From assembly GCA_965221215.1 (NCBI GenBank), contig OZ244872.1:2604001-2668000 (forward strand): a DNA stretch of 64,000 bases, given 5' to 3'. Under the pieces are notes generated by a model. It saw only the letters and a program-made list of their open reading frames with translations. It did no database searches and was not told the origin of the DNA. Each line of letters starts with the position of its first letter. Positions within the stretch are counted from its first letter, which is position 1. The translations under genes were made by a program, and so were the position numbers. This stretch comes from Aldehydirespirator sp965221215 (lineage in GTDB: Bacteria; Actinomycetota; Acidimicrobiia; Acidimicrobiales; Aldehydirespiratoraceae). Positions 40,841-48,849 of this stretch are shown here, in pieces.

Positions 40841-41859
40841 GGGTCCCGCTTCCAGGGACGGCCGGCCTCGGTGGTGTCCTTGGCCCGCTCGGCGGCCAGC
40901 CAGCAGGCGCTGAGATGCTGGGGACCCACCGCCACCTCGGGCGGCACCTCGGACCGGCAGCGGTCGAAGGCGTGGCTGCAGCGGGGCGCGAAGGCGCACG
41001 ACGAGCCGCCTCCGCCGGTGATGGGCGGCTGGCCGGCGATGGGGTGCAGCCGTCCGGTGTGGGCGTCCTCGAAGCGGGGGACCAGCCGCAGCAGCCCCTC
41101 GGTGTAGGGGTGGTTGGCCCGGTCGAAGAGGTGGACCATGGAGGCCTTCTCCACCAGCCGGCCCGCGTACATGACCTGCACGTCCTCGCAGGTGGCGGCC
41201 ACCACCCCGAAGTCGTGGGTGATGAGCATCAGCGCCATCTGCTCGGAGCGGCGCAGCTCGTCGAGCAACAGCAGGATCTCGGCCTGAACGGTCACGTCGA
41301 GAGCGGTGGTGGGCTCATCGGCGATGAGCAGGCGAGGCCGGCAGGCGATGGCCAGAGAGATCATCACCCGCTGGCGCATGCCACCGCTGAAGCTGCTGGG
41401 GAGCTCGGTGGCCCGCCGCTCAGGATCGGCGATTCCGACCCTTCCCAGCAGCTCGACCGCTTCGGCCGCGGCCTCGGAGCGGCCCATGCCCCGATGCAGA
41501 CGCAGCGACTCGGCAATCTGCTCGCCCACCGCCATCAGCGGGTTGAGCGAGGTGAGCGGATCCTGGAAGATCATGCCGATCTGGCCGCCCCGCACGTCTC
41601 GCAGCTTGCGCTCGTCGATGCGCAGCAGATCGACGCCGTCGAAGCGGACCGAGCCGGAGATGCACACATCGTCGGTGATGGCGAACAGGCGCAGCAGAGC
41701 CCGGGCGGTGACGCTCTTGCCGCTGCCGCTCTCGCCCACCACCCCGAGCGAGTCGCCAGACTCCATGGTGAAGCTCACCCCGTCCACGGCGTGAACCGGA
41801 CCCGAGGCGGTGTTGAACGTGACGTGGAGGTCGTCAACCTCCAACAGGGGCAGGCTCAT
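40837..41859 (-). CDS. oppD: Peptide/nickel-type ABC transporter ATP-binding protein (OppD/DppD)
   Basis: The 340 residues include Walker A GVVGESGSGKSVTARALL, Q-loop MIFQDPLTSLNPLMAVGEQI, signature FSGGMRQRVMISLAIA and Walker B LLIADEPTTALDVTVQAE. The C-terminal Cys-rich SSCAFAPRCSHAFDRC block is typical of DppD-like subunits. It lies 31 bases after oppC. Its stop starts a chain of two short overlapping leader frames before oppF, so the amount of OppF may depend on ribosomes arriving from oppD. Substrate (peptide, opine, nickel chelate) cannot be fixed; the neighbours suggest a small amide or peptide. Confidence 0.92.
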   Translation of the reverse strand: MSLPLLEVDDLHVTFNTASGPVHAVDGVSFTMESGDSLGVVGESGSGKSVTARALLRLFAITDDVCISGSVRFDGVDLLRIDERKLRDVRGGQIGMIFQDPLTSLNPLMAVGEQIAESLRLHRGMGRSEAAAEAVELLGRVGIADPERRATELPSSFSGGMRQRVMISLAIACRPRLLIADEPTTALDVTVQAEILLLLDELRRSEQMALMLITHDFGVVAATCEDVQVMYAGRLVEKASMVHLFDRANHPYTEGLLRLVPRFEDAHTGRLHPIAGQPPITGGGGSSCAFAPRCSHAFDRCRSEVPPEVAVGPQHLSACWLAAERAKDTTEAGRPWKRDP

Positions 41860-41890
41860 GTGGTCGCCCCAAGCCAGCGGGACAGCAGGT

Positions 41891-42793
41891 TCATCCGGCC
41901 GCCCCCGAGCGAGCCTCCCAGTAGCGGCCCAGCAGGTTGAGCACCAGCACCGAGATGCCCAGCAGCACTCCGGGCAGGATCGTGAGCCACCAGGCCACCG
42001 CCAGCAGGGGCCGGCCCTCGGAGATCAGCAGCCCCCAGGTGGTGTCGGGAGGCTGCACCCCCACGCCCAGGAAGCTGAGCCCGGCCTCCGAGAGCATCAC
42101 ATGGCCGATCTCCACCACGCACAGCACCAGGATGCGGGGCGCCACGTTGGGCAGCAGGTGCCGGCCCAGAATGGTGGAGGTGGAGCAGCCGGTGGCGACC
42201 GACGCCTCGATGAAGGTCTCCTCCCGCAGTCTCAGCGCCTCGGCCCGCACCACCCGGGCGAAGATCGGCCACACCAGACAGGGCAGCACCACCAGCAGGA
42301 TGAACACGCTCGGCCCGAGCAGGCTGAGCAGCAGGATGGCCACCAGGAACATGGGCATGGCCGTCTGGGCCTCGCCCAGGCGCATCAGCAGCCGGTCGGT
42401 GCGCCCGCCGAAATAGCCGCCCAGCAGGCCGAACAGCACGCCCACACCGGCGCCGATCAGGGTGGCGGTGACCGCAATGAACAGGGTGAGGCGGGTGCCG
42501 ACCACCATGCGGGAGAACAGGTCGCGGCCCAGGCTGTCGGTTCCCAGCAGGTGCAGGCCGTCGGGCGACGACTCGCCCGGTCCGAGCAGGCGGGCCCGCA
42601 GATTCTGGGCCTCGTGGTCATGGGGGGCGAACACGTCGGGGACGATGGAGGCGGCCACCAGCAGAACCAGGAAGAGCACCAGCAGGATCCAGCCCCGGCT
42701 GCCCAGCATGGCGATGAGGCGGCCCCAGACACGGTGCTCCGTCACAGGGGCCGACTGCCCGCTCGGGGTGCGCTTGGCGACCGCGACGCCCAT
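41891..42793 (-). CDS. oppC: Peptide/nickel-type ABC transporter permease (OppC/DppC)
   Basis: The 300 residues show a long cytoplasmic start, a first helix WILLVLFLVLLVAASIVPDV, the extracellular HLLGTDSLGRDLFSRMVVGT block typical of OppC/DppC, and five further helices with the EAA loop REETFIEASVATGCSTSTIL. Its ATG shares a base with the oppB stop (TGATG). It forms the membrane channel together with OppB. Confidence 0.92.
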   Translation of the reverse strand: MGVAVAKRTPSGQSAPVTEHRVWGRLIAMLGSRGWILLVLFLVLLVAASIVPDVFAPHDHEAQNLRARLLGPGESSPDGLHLLGTDSLGRDLFSRMVVGTRLTLFIAVTATLIGAGVGVLFGLLGGYFGGRTDRLLMRLGEAQTAMPMFLVAILLLSLLGPSVFILLVVLPCLVWPIFARVVRAEALRLREETFIEASVATGCSTSTILGRHLLPNVAPRILVLCVVEIGHVMLSEAGLSFLGVGVQPPDTTWGLLISEGRPLLAVAWWLTILPGVLLGISVLVLNLLGRYWEARSGAAG

Positions 42794-43752
42794 CAGCTGG
42801 CCGCGATCCGGCGGTCTATGAACTGGTAGCCCAAGTCGATCAGCAGGTTGCTGAAGATGACGAAGGCGCCGGCGATGATCACCGCCGCCTGCAGAACGAA
42901 GAAGTCCTGGCGGTGGGCGGCGTCGATGGTGAGCAGGCCGATGCCGGGCCAGGCGAACACGTATTCGATGGCGAACACCGCGCCGCCCCACATGCGCACG
43001 TACTCCCAGCCGACGATGGTGGCGGTGGTGACCCCGGTGTTGCGCAGCACGTGGCGGCGCAGGATGCTCCACTCGGTGAGCCCCTTGCTGCGGGCCACGG
43101 TGACGTACGGCTTGGACATCTCCTCGAAGGTGGCAGAGCGCACCAACTGGAAGATGCGGCCGCCGTGGACGATGCCCAGGGTGGCCGCGGGCAGCACGAT
43201 GCTGGCCGTCTCGAACCGGCCCGAGGTGGGCAGCCAGCCGAGCTGCACCCCGAACAGCAGGATCAGCAGCAGCCCCAGCCAGAAATTCGGCACCGACAGC
43301 GCGGTCACCGACGCCAGGTTGGAGGCCTTGTCGAAGGGCTTGCGGGCCCGGGCCCCGGCCACCACCCCCGGTATCACCCCGGCCGCGGCGGCCGCGGCCA
43401 GACCGACCACGGTGAGGATGATGGTGGAGGGCAGCGCCTCGACCACTGCGTCGATGGCGGGCCGCTGCTGCCAGGTCGACTCGCCGAAGTCGAGTTGGAT
43501 CAGGCCGCCCAGGTACTCGAAGTAGCGCACTAGGACGGGGCGGTCCAACCCGAACTGGCGGTGGAGCTCGGCGATGTGCTCGTCGGTGGCGTCTACCGGG
43601 GCGAACACCAGCGCCGGGTTGCCCACGACGTGGGCCAGAAAGAAGATCACCGTCACCACCAGCAGCAGCACGACCACGCCGTCGCGCAGCCGTCGCAGCA
43701 GCATCCAGCGCAGCAACCGCTGCGACGACGCGGCTGTTGTTGTCGTCGTCAT
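42793..43752 (-). CDS. oppB: Peptide/nickel-type ABC transporter permease (OppB/DppB)
   Basis: The 319 residues have a first helix GVVVLLLVVTVIFFLAHVVG, then GNPALVFAP and FGLDRPVLVRYFEYLGGLIQ typical of the OppB/DppB N-terminal region, and a permease domain with the EAA loop KPYVTVARSKGLTEWSILRR. It follows the binding-protein gene after 96 bases, and its stop overlaps the oppC start. A Thr-rich start (MTTTTTAASS) precedes the first helix. Confidence 0.92.
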   Translation of the reverse strand: MTTTTTAASSQRLLRWMLLRRLRDGVVVLLLVVTVIFFLAHVVGNPALVFAPVDATDEHIAELHRQFGLDRPVLVRYFEYLGGLIQLDFGESTWQQRPAIDAVVEALPSTIILTVVGLAAAAAAGVIPGVVAGARARKPFDKASNLASVTALSVPNFWLGLLLILLFGVQLGWLPTSGRFETASIVLPAATLGIVHGGRIFQLVRSATFEEMSKPYVTVARSKGLTEWSILRRHVLRNTGVTTATIVGWEYVRMWGGAVFAIEYVFAWPGIGLLTIDAAHRQDFFVLQAAVIIAGAFVIFSNLLIDLGYQFIDRRIAAS

Positions 43753-43848
43753 GTCTGTTGATCTCTAGAGAGGCTCAGCCCTGCCGGGGCCCGACTCGGT
43801 CGCGCTCGGACCGAGCCGGGCCGCCGGCAGAGCTAGCGGCTTGACCTG

Positions 43849-45693
43849 TTAGTTGAGGCTCATCTCCGACACGAAGTACTCGTCGTCGAGCCGGGGCTGC
43901 CAGTCGAGACGCTCCGTCGCGCCGTAGATCAGGTCCTGCTGCAGCAGGTAGATGGCATGGGGGTTCTCGTGGAGCCGTGCCCACGCCCGCTGGTACAGGA
44001 TGTTGCGCAGTTCCTGGTCGGTGGTCGAGCCGGCCTGCTCGAAGAGGTCGGTGACCAGCTCGTCGCACAGCTTGGACGACGAGCCGCCGCACACCAAGAA
44101 GTTGCGGGTGCGAGCCCCGTCGAACCACTCGTTGGAGTTCCAGCCGTAGCGGGCGTCGTAGGCGCCGGGCTCCTCGCCCCTGATCCGGCTGCCGGCGCGG
44201 AAGCGGGTCCACTCCGCCAGGCGCACCTCGGTGTCGAAGCCGACGTCGTTCAGCATCGTGGCCACCGCCTGGGCCGTCTCCACGCCCCGCAGGTACCGGC
44301 CGATCGGCGCGTAGAGCTCGAACTTCAAAGGGTTGTCCTCGTTCCAGCCGTGCGCTTCCATGATCTCGCGGGCCTGGTCCGGATCGTACGGGAACGGGCC
44401 GATGTCGGGGTTGTAGCCGAGCATGCCCGGCGACAGGTGCTGGGCGTCGTTGGGCTTGGCGTAGCCCTCATACAGCGTCTCGGAGATCAGCTCCTTGTCC
44501 ACGGCCAGGTTCATGGCCACCCGGATCTCGGGCGGGGCCAGATCGGGCCGCAGGGCGTTGAGCGCGATATAGCTGTATTCGGTGGCGGGCACGCTGAGCG
44601 CCTGGGGCACCAGCGGAACCTGCTCGGGCAGGATGTCGAGCACCAGGTCGACCTCGCCCGCCTGCAGGGCGGCCAGCGACGTCTGCTTGTCGGGGATGAA
44701 CCGCACCGTGAACGCATCGATCGAGGGGGCCTCGCCCCAGTAGCTGGCATTGCGCACCGCGGTGATCTGCTGGCCGCGCTCCCAGGCCTCGAACATGTAG
44801 GGACCGGTCCCGATCGGGTTCTCGCCCACCGTGTCGGCCGTGCCCGGCGCGAAGATGGGGAGCTGGGCCACCTGCAGCGGCAGGGTGGCGTTGACCCCGT
44901 CGGTGTGGATGTCGACGGTGTAGGTGTCCACTGCCTCCACGCTGGTGATGCCCCGCACGTAGGAGTCGCGCTGGGTCGAGTAGTCGGGGTCCAGCATGCG
45001 GTTCAGGGCGTCGGCCACAGCCTGGGCGTTGAGGTCCTGGCCGTCGTGGAAGGTCACTCCCTCGCGCACCGAGAAGCGCCAGGTGTCGTCGTCCACCACT
45101 TCGGGCCAGGCGGTGGCCAGCACCGGAACCAGTGCGGTTGAGGCGTCGCGCCCCAGCAGCGACTCGAACAGGTTGGCGGTCACCACCCGCGAACTGCGGT
45201 CGTTGACGGCCTGCGGATCGAGGGTGGAAGGCTCGGTGGTGACGGCGATGGTGACCCTGCCGGGGTCTCCCATCGGTGCCATCTCCTCTTCCATCATCTC
45301 TTCGGAGGCGGCCATGGCGGCCTCTTCGGCGGCCATTTCAGCCTCGGCGGCTCTCGACTCGGCCTCAGCCGCGGCCTCCTGGGCCGCTTCGGCCTCAGCC
45401 TGGGCCGCTTCCAGCGCGGCCTGCGCCTCGGCCTGCTGCTCTGCGCTGGCGGCGGCGGCGGCGGCCTCAGCCTCGGCCAGGGCTGCTTCGGCCGCGGCTG
45501 CCGCGGCAGCCGCATCCTCGGCCTCGGCCCGGGCCGCGTCGGCTTCGGCCTCTGCCGCGTCGACGGCGGCGGTGTCGACCAACGGCGCCGCAGGGGCGGC
45601 CGGCTCGTCGTCGTCGCCGCAGCCCGCGGCTACCAGCGCAAGCACGAAGAGCGCCGCAAGCGGCACCCTCAGCTGCTTCCAGAGTTGTCTCAT
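43849..45693 (-). CDS. oppA: Peptide/nickel-type ABC transporter substrate-binding lipoprotein with an Ala/Glu coiled-coil stalk
   Basis: This encodes 614 residues from ATG 45693, preceded by AAAGGAGGAA. The lipobox is LVAAGCGDDD (Cys about residue 25). Residues 40-140 form an Ala/Glu-rich heptad-like stalk (EAEADAARAEAEDAAAAAA and so on) that normal members lack. The SBP_bac_5 domain starts at RVTIAVTTEPSTLDPQAVND and includes WRFSVREGVTFHDGQ and GTGPYMFEAWERG. The stalk probably lifts the binding domain away from the membrane through the thick actinobacterial wall. It heads the leftward oppABCDF operon. Confidence 0.92.
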   Translation of the reverse strand: MRQLWKQLRVPLAALFVLALVAAGCGDDDEPAAPAAPLVDTAAVDAAEAEADAARAEAEDAAAAAAAAEAALAEAEAAAAAASAEQQAEAQAALEAAQAEAEAAQEAAAEAESRAAEAEMAAEEAAMAASEEMMEEEMAPMGDPGRVTIAVTTEPSTLDPQAVNDRSSRVVTANLFESLLGRDASTALVPVLATAWPEVVDDDTWRFSVREGVTFHDGQDLNAQAVADALNRMLDPDYSTQRDSYVRGITSVEAVDTYTVDIHTDGVNATLPLQVAQLPIFAPGTADTVGENPIGTGPYMFEAWERGQQITAVRNASYWGEAPSIDAFTVRFIPDKQTSLAALQAGEVDLVLDILPEQVPLVPQALSVPATEYSYIALNALRPDLAPPEIRVAMNLAVDKELISETLYEGYAKPNDAQHLSPGMLGYNPDIGPFPYDPDQAREIMEAHGWNEDNPLKFELYAPIGRYLRGVETAQAVATMLNDVGFDTEVRLAEWTRFRAGSRIRGEEPGAYDARYGWNSNEWFDGARTRNFLVCGGSSSKLCDELVTDLFEQAGSTTDQELRNILYQRAWARLHENPHAIYLLQQDLIYGATERLDWQPRLDDEYFVSEMSLN

Positions 45694-45737
45694 TTTGCTG
45701 TTCCTCCTTTGGGCTCTGTGAATCTCTTCATCAGATC

Positions 45738-46151
45738 TCAGGTCGCGGCGTCCTCCGACTGGTGGAAGTGCTCGGCTGCGGCGGTGGCGATCTCGTGGTC
45801 GATCTGGGGCGAGCCGCCGCCCACGCCGATGGCGCCCACGCACACGCCGTCGGCGAACAGGGGCACGCCGCCGGGGTTGACGGTGACCCCGCCGGGGATG
45901 ATCTCCACCAGGCTGGTCGGGAACATCGGCCGGTCGGCCCACATGTCCACCAGGTCCTTGGTGGGCTTGGCGAAGGCGGCGGCCAGCCGGGCCTTGCCCA
46001 TGGCCATGTAGGGGCCGTGCCAGCGCTTGCCCCGCACCACCACCAGCGGATGGCCGGCTTCGTCGTGCACGGCCACGGTGGCGTTGATGCCCCGCTCGAC
46101 CCCGATGGCTCGGGCTTGCGCCACTAGCGCCAGGGCTTGCTCAACGTCCAT
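45738..46151 (-). CDS. GlcG/HbpS-family (DUF336) protein
   Basis: This 137-residue protein has the family blocks INATVAVHDEAGHPLVVVRG, PYMAMGKARLAAAFAKPT, EIIPGGVTVNPGGVPLFADG and VGAIGVGGGSPQIDHEIA. Members bind haem (HbpS) or accompany glycolate and aromatic catabolism genes (GlcG); the role is mostly unresolved. Its start overlaps the stop of the amidohydrolase gene by 11 bases, so it belongs to the HpaB-UbiD-amidohydrolase operon. It could be a co-factor or accessory of one of those enzymes. Confidence 0.87.
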   Translation of the reverse strand: MDVEQALALVAQARAIGVERGINATVAVHDEAGHPLVVVRGKRWHGPYMAMGKARLAAAFAKPTKDLVDMWADRPMFPTSLVEIIPGGVTVNPGGVPLFADGVCVGAIGVGGGSPQIDHEIATAAAEHFHQSEDAAT

Positions 46152-47388
46152 TGCCGCTCCCGTTGCCGGCGGACCCGTCGTCGTCCCACGGGACCGACAG
46201 CAGCCGCAGATAGCGGGCCGCGTTGTCGGCCATCAGCTTGCGCAGGGCCTCCTCGCCGATCACCGGTCCCCACGAGATCACGTTGTCGGTGCTGTTGGGG
46301 TAGTAGCACTCGGGGTGGGGGAAGTCCGACTCGTACATCAGCACTCCGTCGCCGAGGAGGTCGATGACGGCCTTGGTCATCTCCGGTCCCTCGTGCTGCT
46401 CGATGGCGCAGAACACCCGGCCCATCTGCACGTATTCGAGCGGCGTGTGCTTCAAGTCGGCGGGCACCGCGCCCTTCACGTAGTCGACCTGGCTGGTGAG
46501 CCGGATGATCCAGTGGGGCAGCCAGCCGTGGCCGGTCTCCACCGTGGCCACCCGAAGGTTGGGGTAGCGGTCGAGCATCCCCGACACCAGCACGTAGGCC
46601 ATCAGCCGCTGGGCGCCCCAGACATGGGCCGCGGTGCGGGCCACGGCCACGTTGCCCCAGATGTCGCGGTAGCCGGGGAAGTAGGGGGCCTCGTAGAAGA
46701 AGCTGTGGTGCATGATGGGCAGGTCGGCTTCGTCCATCGCCTGCCAGATCGGCTCCAGGTCGGGATCGTCCACCGGCAGGCCCTCGGGCAGCACCGGCCA
46801 CACCGCGGCCAGCCACTCCTCGTCGGCGTGGGCGCGGATGGTGTCGGCGGCCCATTGCGGGTCGGCGCCCGGCGCCAGCAGCAGCCCCTTCAGGCGGCGG
46901 GGGTCGGCCGAGCAGTAGTCGGCCATGTAGCGGTGGTAGGAGCGGTACATGGCCTTGGCCAGGCTGAGGTCGAGCGCGGTGCTGCCCGGCGCCCAGGTAC
47001 CCGGGATGATGAAGTTGACGTCCACCCCCTCCACGTCCATGTTGGCCAGGCGGCCCTCGGAGTTGGTGTGCTGGATGCCCTCCGCGATGGGCTTGGCCGC
47101 CAGGTTTTTCACCCGGCCCTCGAGCGCTCCCTTGGCCCCCGCGCCTCGGGTCTCGACCGAGGCGTCGGCCTTGTGGCCGGCCACCCGGCTGTAGGGCTGG
47201 GGGTTGACCCGCACCACGCCGTAGGGATGGGGGGGATGGCCCCGGCCCGCGGTCGGCTTGGTCACCCGCACGTAGGGGGTGAGCTCGTCGGCTCGATCTT
47301 TCAGCTCGCGGTCGCCGTACTCGACTAGCACCTCGACCGATGGGGTGACGTGGGTGTCGGCGTCGATCACCCGGTATCCCTGTCTCAT
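46141..47388 (-). CDS. Amidohydrolase-2 family (ACMSD-like) metal-dependent hydrolase or decarboxylase
   Basis: This 415-residue TIM-barrel enzyme has the N-terminal metal pair in VIDADTHVTPS (residues 7-17), a further His in LPIMHHSFFYEAP, VETGHGWLPHWIIRL, and the final Asp in LMYESDFPHPECYY. ACMSD-type members decarboxylate aromatic or ring-cleavage acids such as gamma-resorcylate or 5-carboxyvanillate; others hydrolyse. Sitting with UbiD and an HpaB-type hydroxylase, it most likely acts on an aromatic acid or its ring-cleavage product. It ends within the start of the GlcG-like gene. Confidence 0.87.
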   Translation of the reverse strand: MRQGYRVIDADTHVTPSVEVLVEYGDRELKDRADELTPYVRVTKPTAGRGHPPHPYGVVRVNPQPYSRVAGHKADASVETRGAGAKGALEGRVKNLAAKPIAEGIQHTNSEGRLANMDVEGVDVNFIIPGTWAPGSTALDLSLAKAMYRSYHRYMADYCSADPRRLKGLLLAPGADPQWAADTIRAHADEEWLAAVWPVLPEGLPVDDPDLEPIWQAMDEADLPIMHHSFFYEAPYFPGYRDIWGNVAVARTAAHVWGAQRLMAYVLVSGMLDRYPNLRVATVETGHGWLPHWIIRLTSQVDYVKGAVPADLKHTPLEYVQMGRVFCAIEQHEGPEMTKAVIDLLGDGVLMYESDFPHPECYYPNSTDNVISWGPVIGEEALRKLMADNAARYLRLLSVPWDDDGSAGNGSGNGR

Positions 47389-47430
47389 GGCTTCCTCTCT
47401 CTGTGCGATGTGGGGGACGCGTCGTGGGGT

Positions 47431-48849
47431 CTATTCATGGCGGCCCAGCCAGCTCAGCACGGTGGCCCCGGAGTAGGCCGCATCGAGTTCGGCACCGCCG
47501 TCGGGGGGCGCCGCGAACGAGATGCGCTCGAAGTCGCCCCGGCGCTCGTAGGGCACCGATGCGTCCAGGATGGTCTTGGTGCCCACCCCGGCCTGCGAGG
47601 TGCGCACATACTCGTGGCCCCGCATCCCACCCAGCACCACCAGGTCGGAGGCGGCGTCGAAGCGGGTGGCCAGCGCGTAGGCGACATCGTCGGGGTCGTG
47701 GATATCGATGTCGTCGTCGACCAGCACGACCATGTTGAGATCTTTGAGCGCGCCGATGGCGGCCAGCGCGGCGTTGCGGCCCATCCCGTCGTCGCGTTCG
47801 GACCGCTTCGACAGCGCCATCACCAGATGGAAGCGGTGCAGCCCGCCCGCAGGCATGCACACGTCGCTGACGATCGGGGTGACCGGGCGGACCGCCTCCT
47901 GGGCGGCCACCTCCAGCACATGCTTGCGCAGCACGATCGTCTCGCGGCCGGCGCCGTTGATGGCGTGGTAGACGGGCTCGTGGCGGCTGGTGAGCGCGGT
48001 CACCTGCATGGTCGGGGCCGGGCCGGCCGGCGAGGCGTACCCCACGAACTCGCCGAAGGGTCCCTCCGTCACCGTCTCTTGGGCCCGAATCACTCCTTCG
48101 AGCACGATTTCGGTCTCGGCGGGGACCTCCATGTCCTGCGACACGGCCGGCGCCACCGGCAGCGGCGCGCCGCGGCAGCCGCCCGCCGCGCACAGCTCGT
48201 CGCGGCTCTCGGGCATGAGCGCCCCCATGGTGGAGGCGGCATAGATCAGGGCCGCGTCGGTGCCGATGCACACCGCGGCGGGCAGGTCCCGACCCATCTC
48301 GGCGGCGTGGTCGAGGGCCCGGCCCAGATGGCGCCCGTGGTCGATCTTCACCGCCACCCGGTCGGCGCCGGTCAGCTGGAGCCGGTGGAACGACGCGTTG
48401 CGCACCCCGGTCAGCGGGTCGCGCACGATTAGCACGCCGGCGGTGACGAAGCGTCCGCCATCGCCGGGGGCGTGCTTGAGCACTGGAAGCTGTGCCGCGA
48501 GGTCGATCTCGCCTGAGCGCCGCACCTGCTGCTGGGCGGGCGGGTCGCTCACCGCCTCGGGCTCGATGTCGGTGTGGATGCCTCGGGCCAGCGCAGCCCG
48601 CAGCCCCGGCCGGTCGAGGCCCATGGCCGCCTCCGACGACTCCGGGGTGGCGAACACGTTGCCGATCACCGGGATCTCGTGGTCCTTGACCGTCTCGAAC
48701 AGCAGCGCCGCCCCGGCGTCGTGGTGCTTCATGAGCGCGGCGGCCTCGAGGTCGTAGTCGACGACCCGCGACACCCGGGCCAGCAGTCCAGCCCGGTCGA
48801 GGCGGCGCAGCGCGCTGCGGAAGCCGGTGTCGAGCACCCCGGCCGTCAT
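47431..48849 (-). CDS. UbiD-family prenylated-FMN-dependent decarboxylase
   Basis: This protein has 472 residues. The start is ATG 48849, overlapping the hpaB-like stop as ATGA. Family blocks are VRNASFHRLQLTGADRVAVK, INGAGRETIVLRKHVLEVA, SDVCMPAGGLHRFHLVMALS and DDDIDIHDPDDVAYALATRF. UbiD enzymes decarboxylate aromatic or unsaturated acids using prenylated FMN made by UbiX; no ubiX is visible in this window. Tight coupling to an HpaB-type hydroxylase suggests a hydroxylation-decarboxylation sequence on an aromatic acid. Confidence 0.9.
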   Translation of the reverse strand: MTAGVLDTGFRSALRRLDRAGLLARVSRVVDYDLEAAALMKHHDAGAALLFETVKDHEIPVIGNVFATPESSEAAMGLDRPGLRAALARGIHTDIEPEAVSDPPAQQQVRRSGEIDLAAQLPVLKHAPGDGGRFVTAGVLIVRDPLTGVRNASFHRLQLTGADRVAVKIDHGRHLGRALDHAAEMGRDLPAAVCIGTDAALIYAASTMGALMPESRDELCAAGGCRGAPLPVAPAVSQDMEVPAETEIVLEGVIRAQETVTEGPFGEFVGYASPAGPAPTMQVTALTSRHEPVYHAINGAGRETIVLRKHVLEVAAQEAVRPVTPIVSDVCMPAGGLHRFHLVMALSKRSERDDGMGRNAALAAIGALKDLNMVVLVDDDIDIHDPDDVAYALATRFDAASDLVVLGGMRGHEYVRTSQAGVGTKTILDASVPYERRGDFERISFAAPPDGGAELDAAYSGATVLSWLGRHE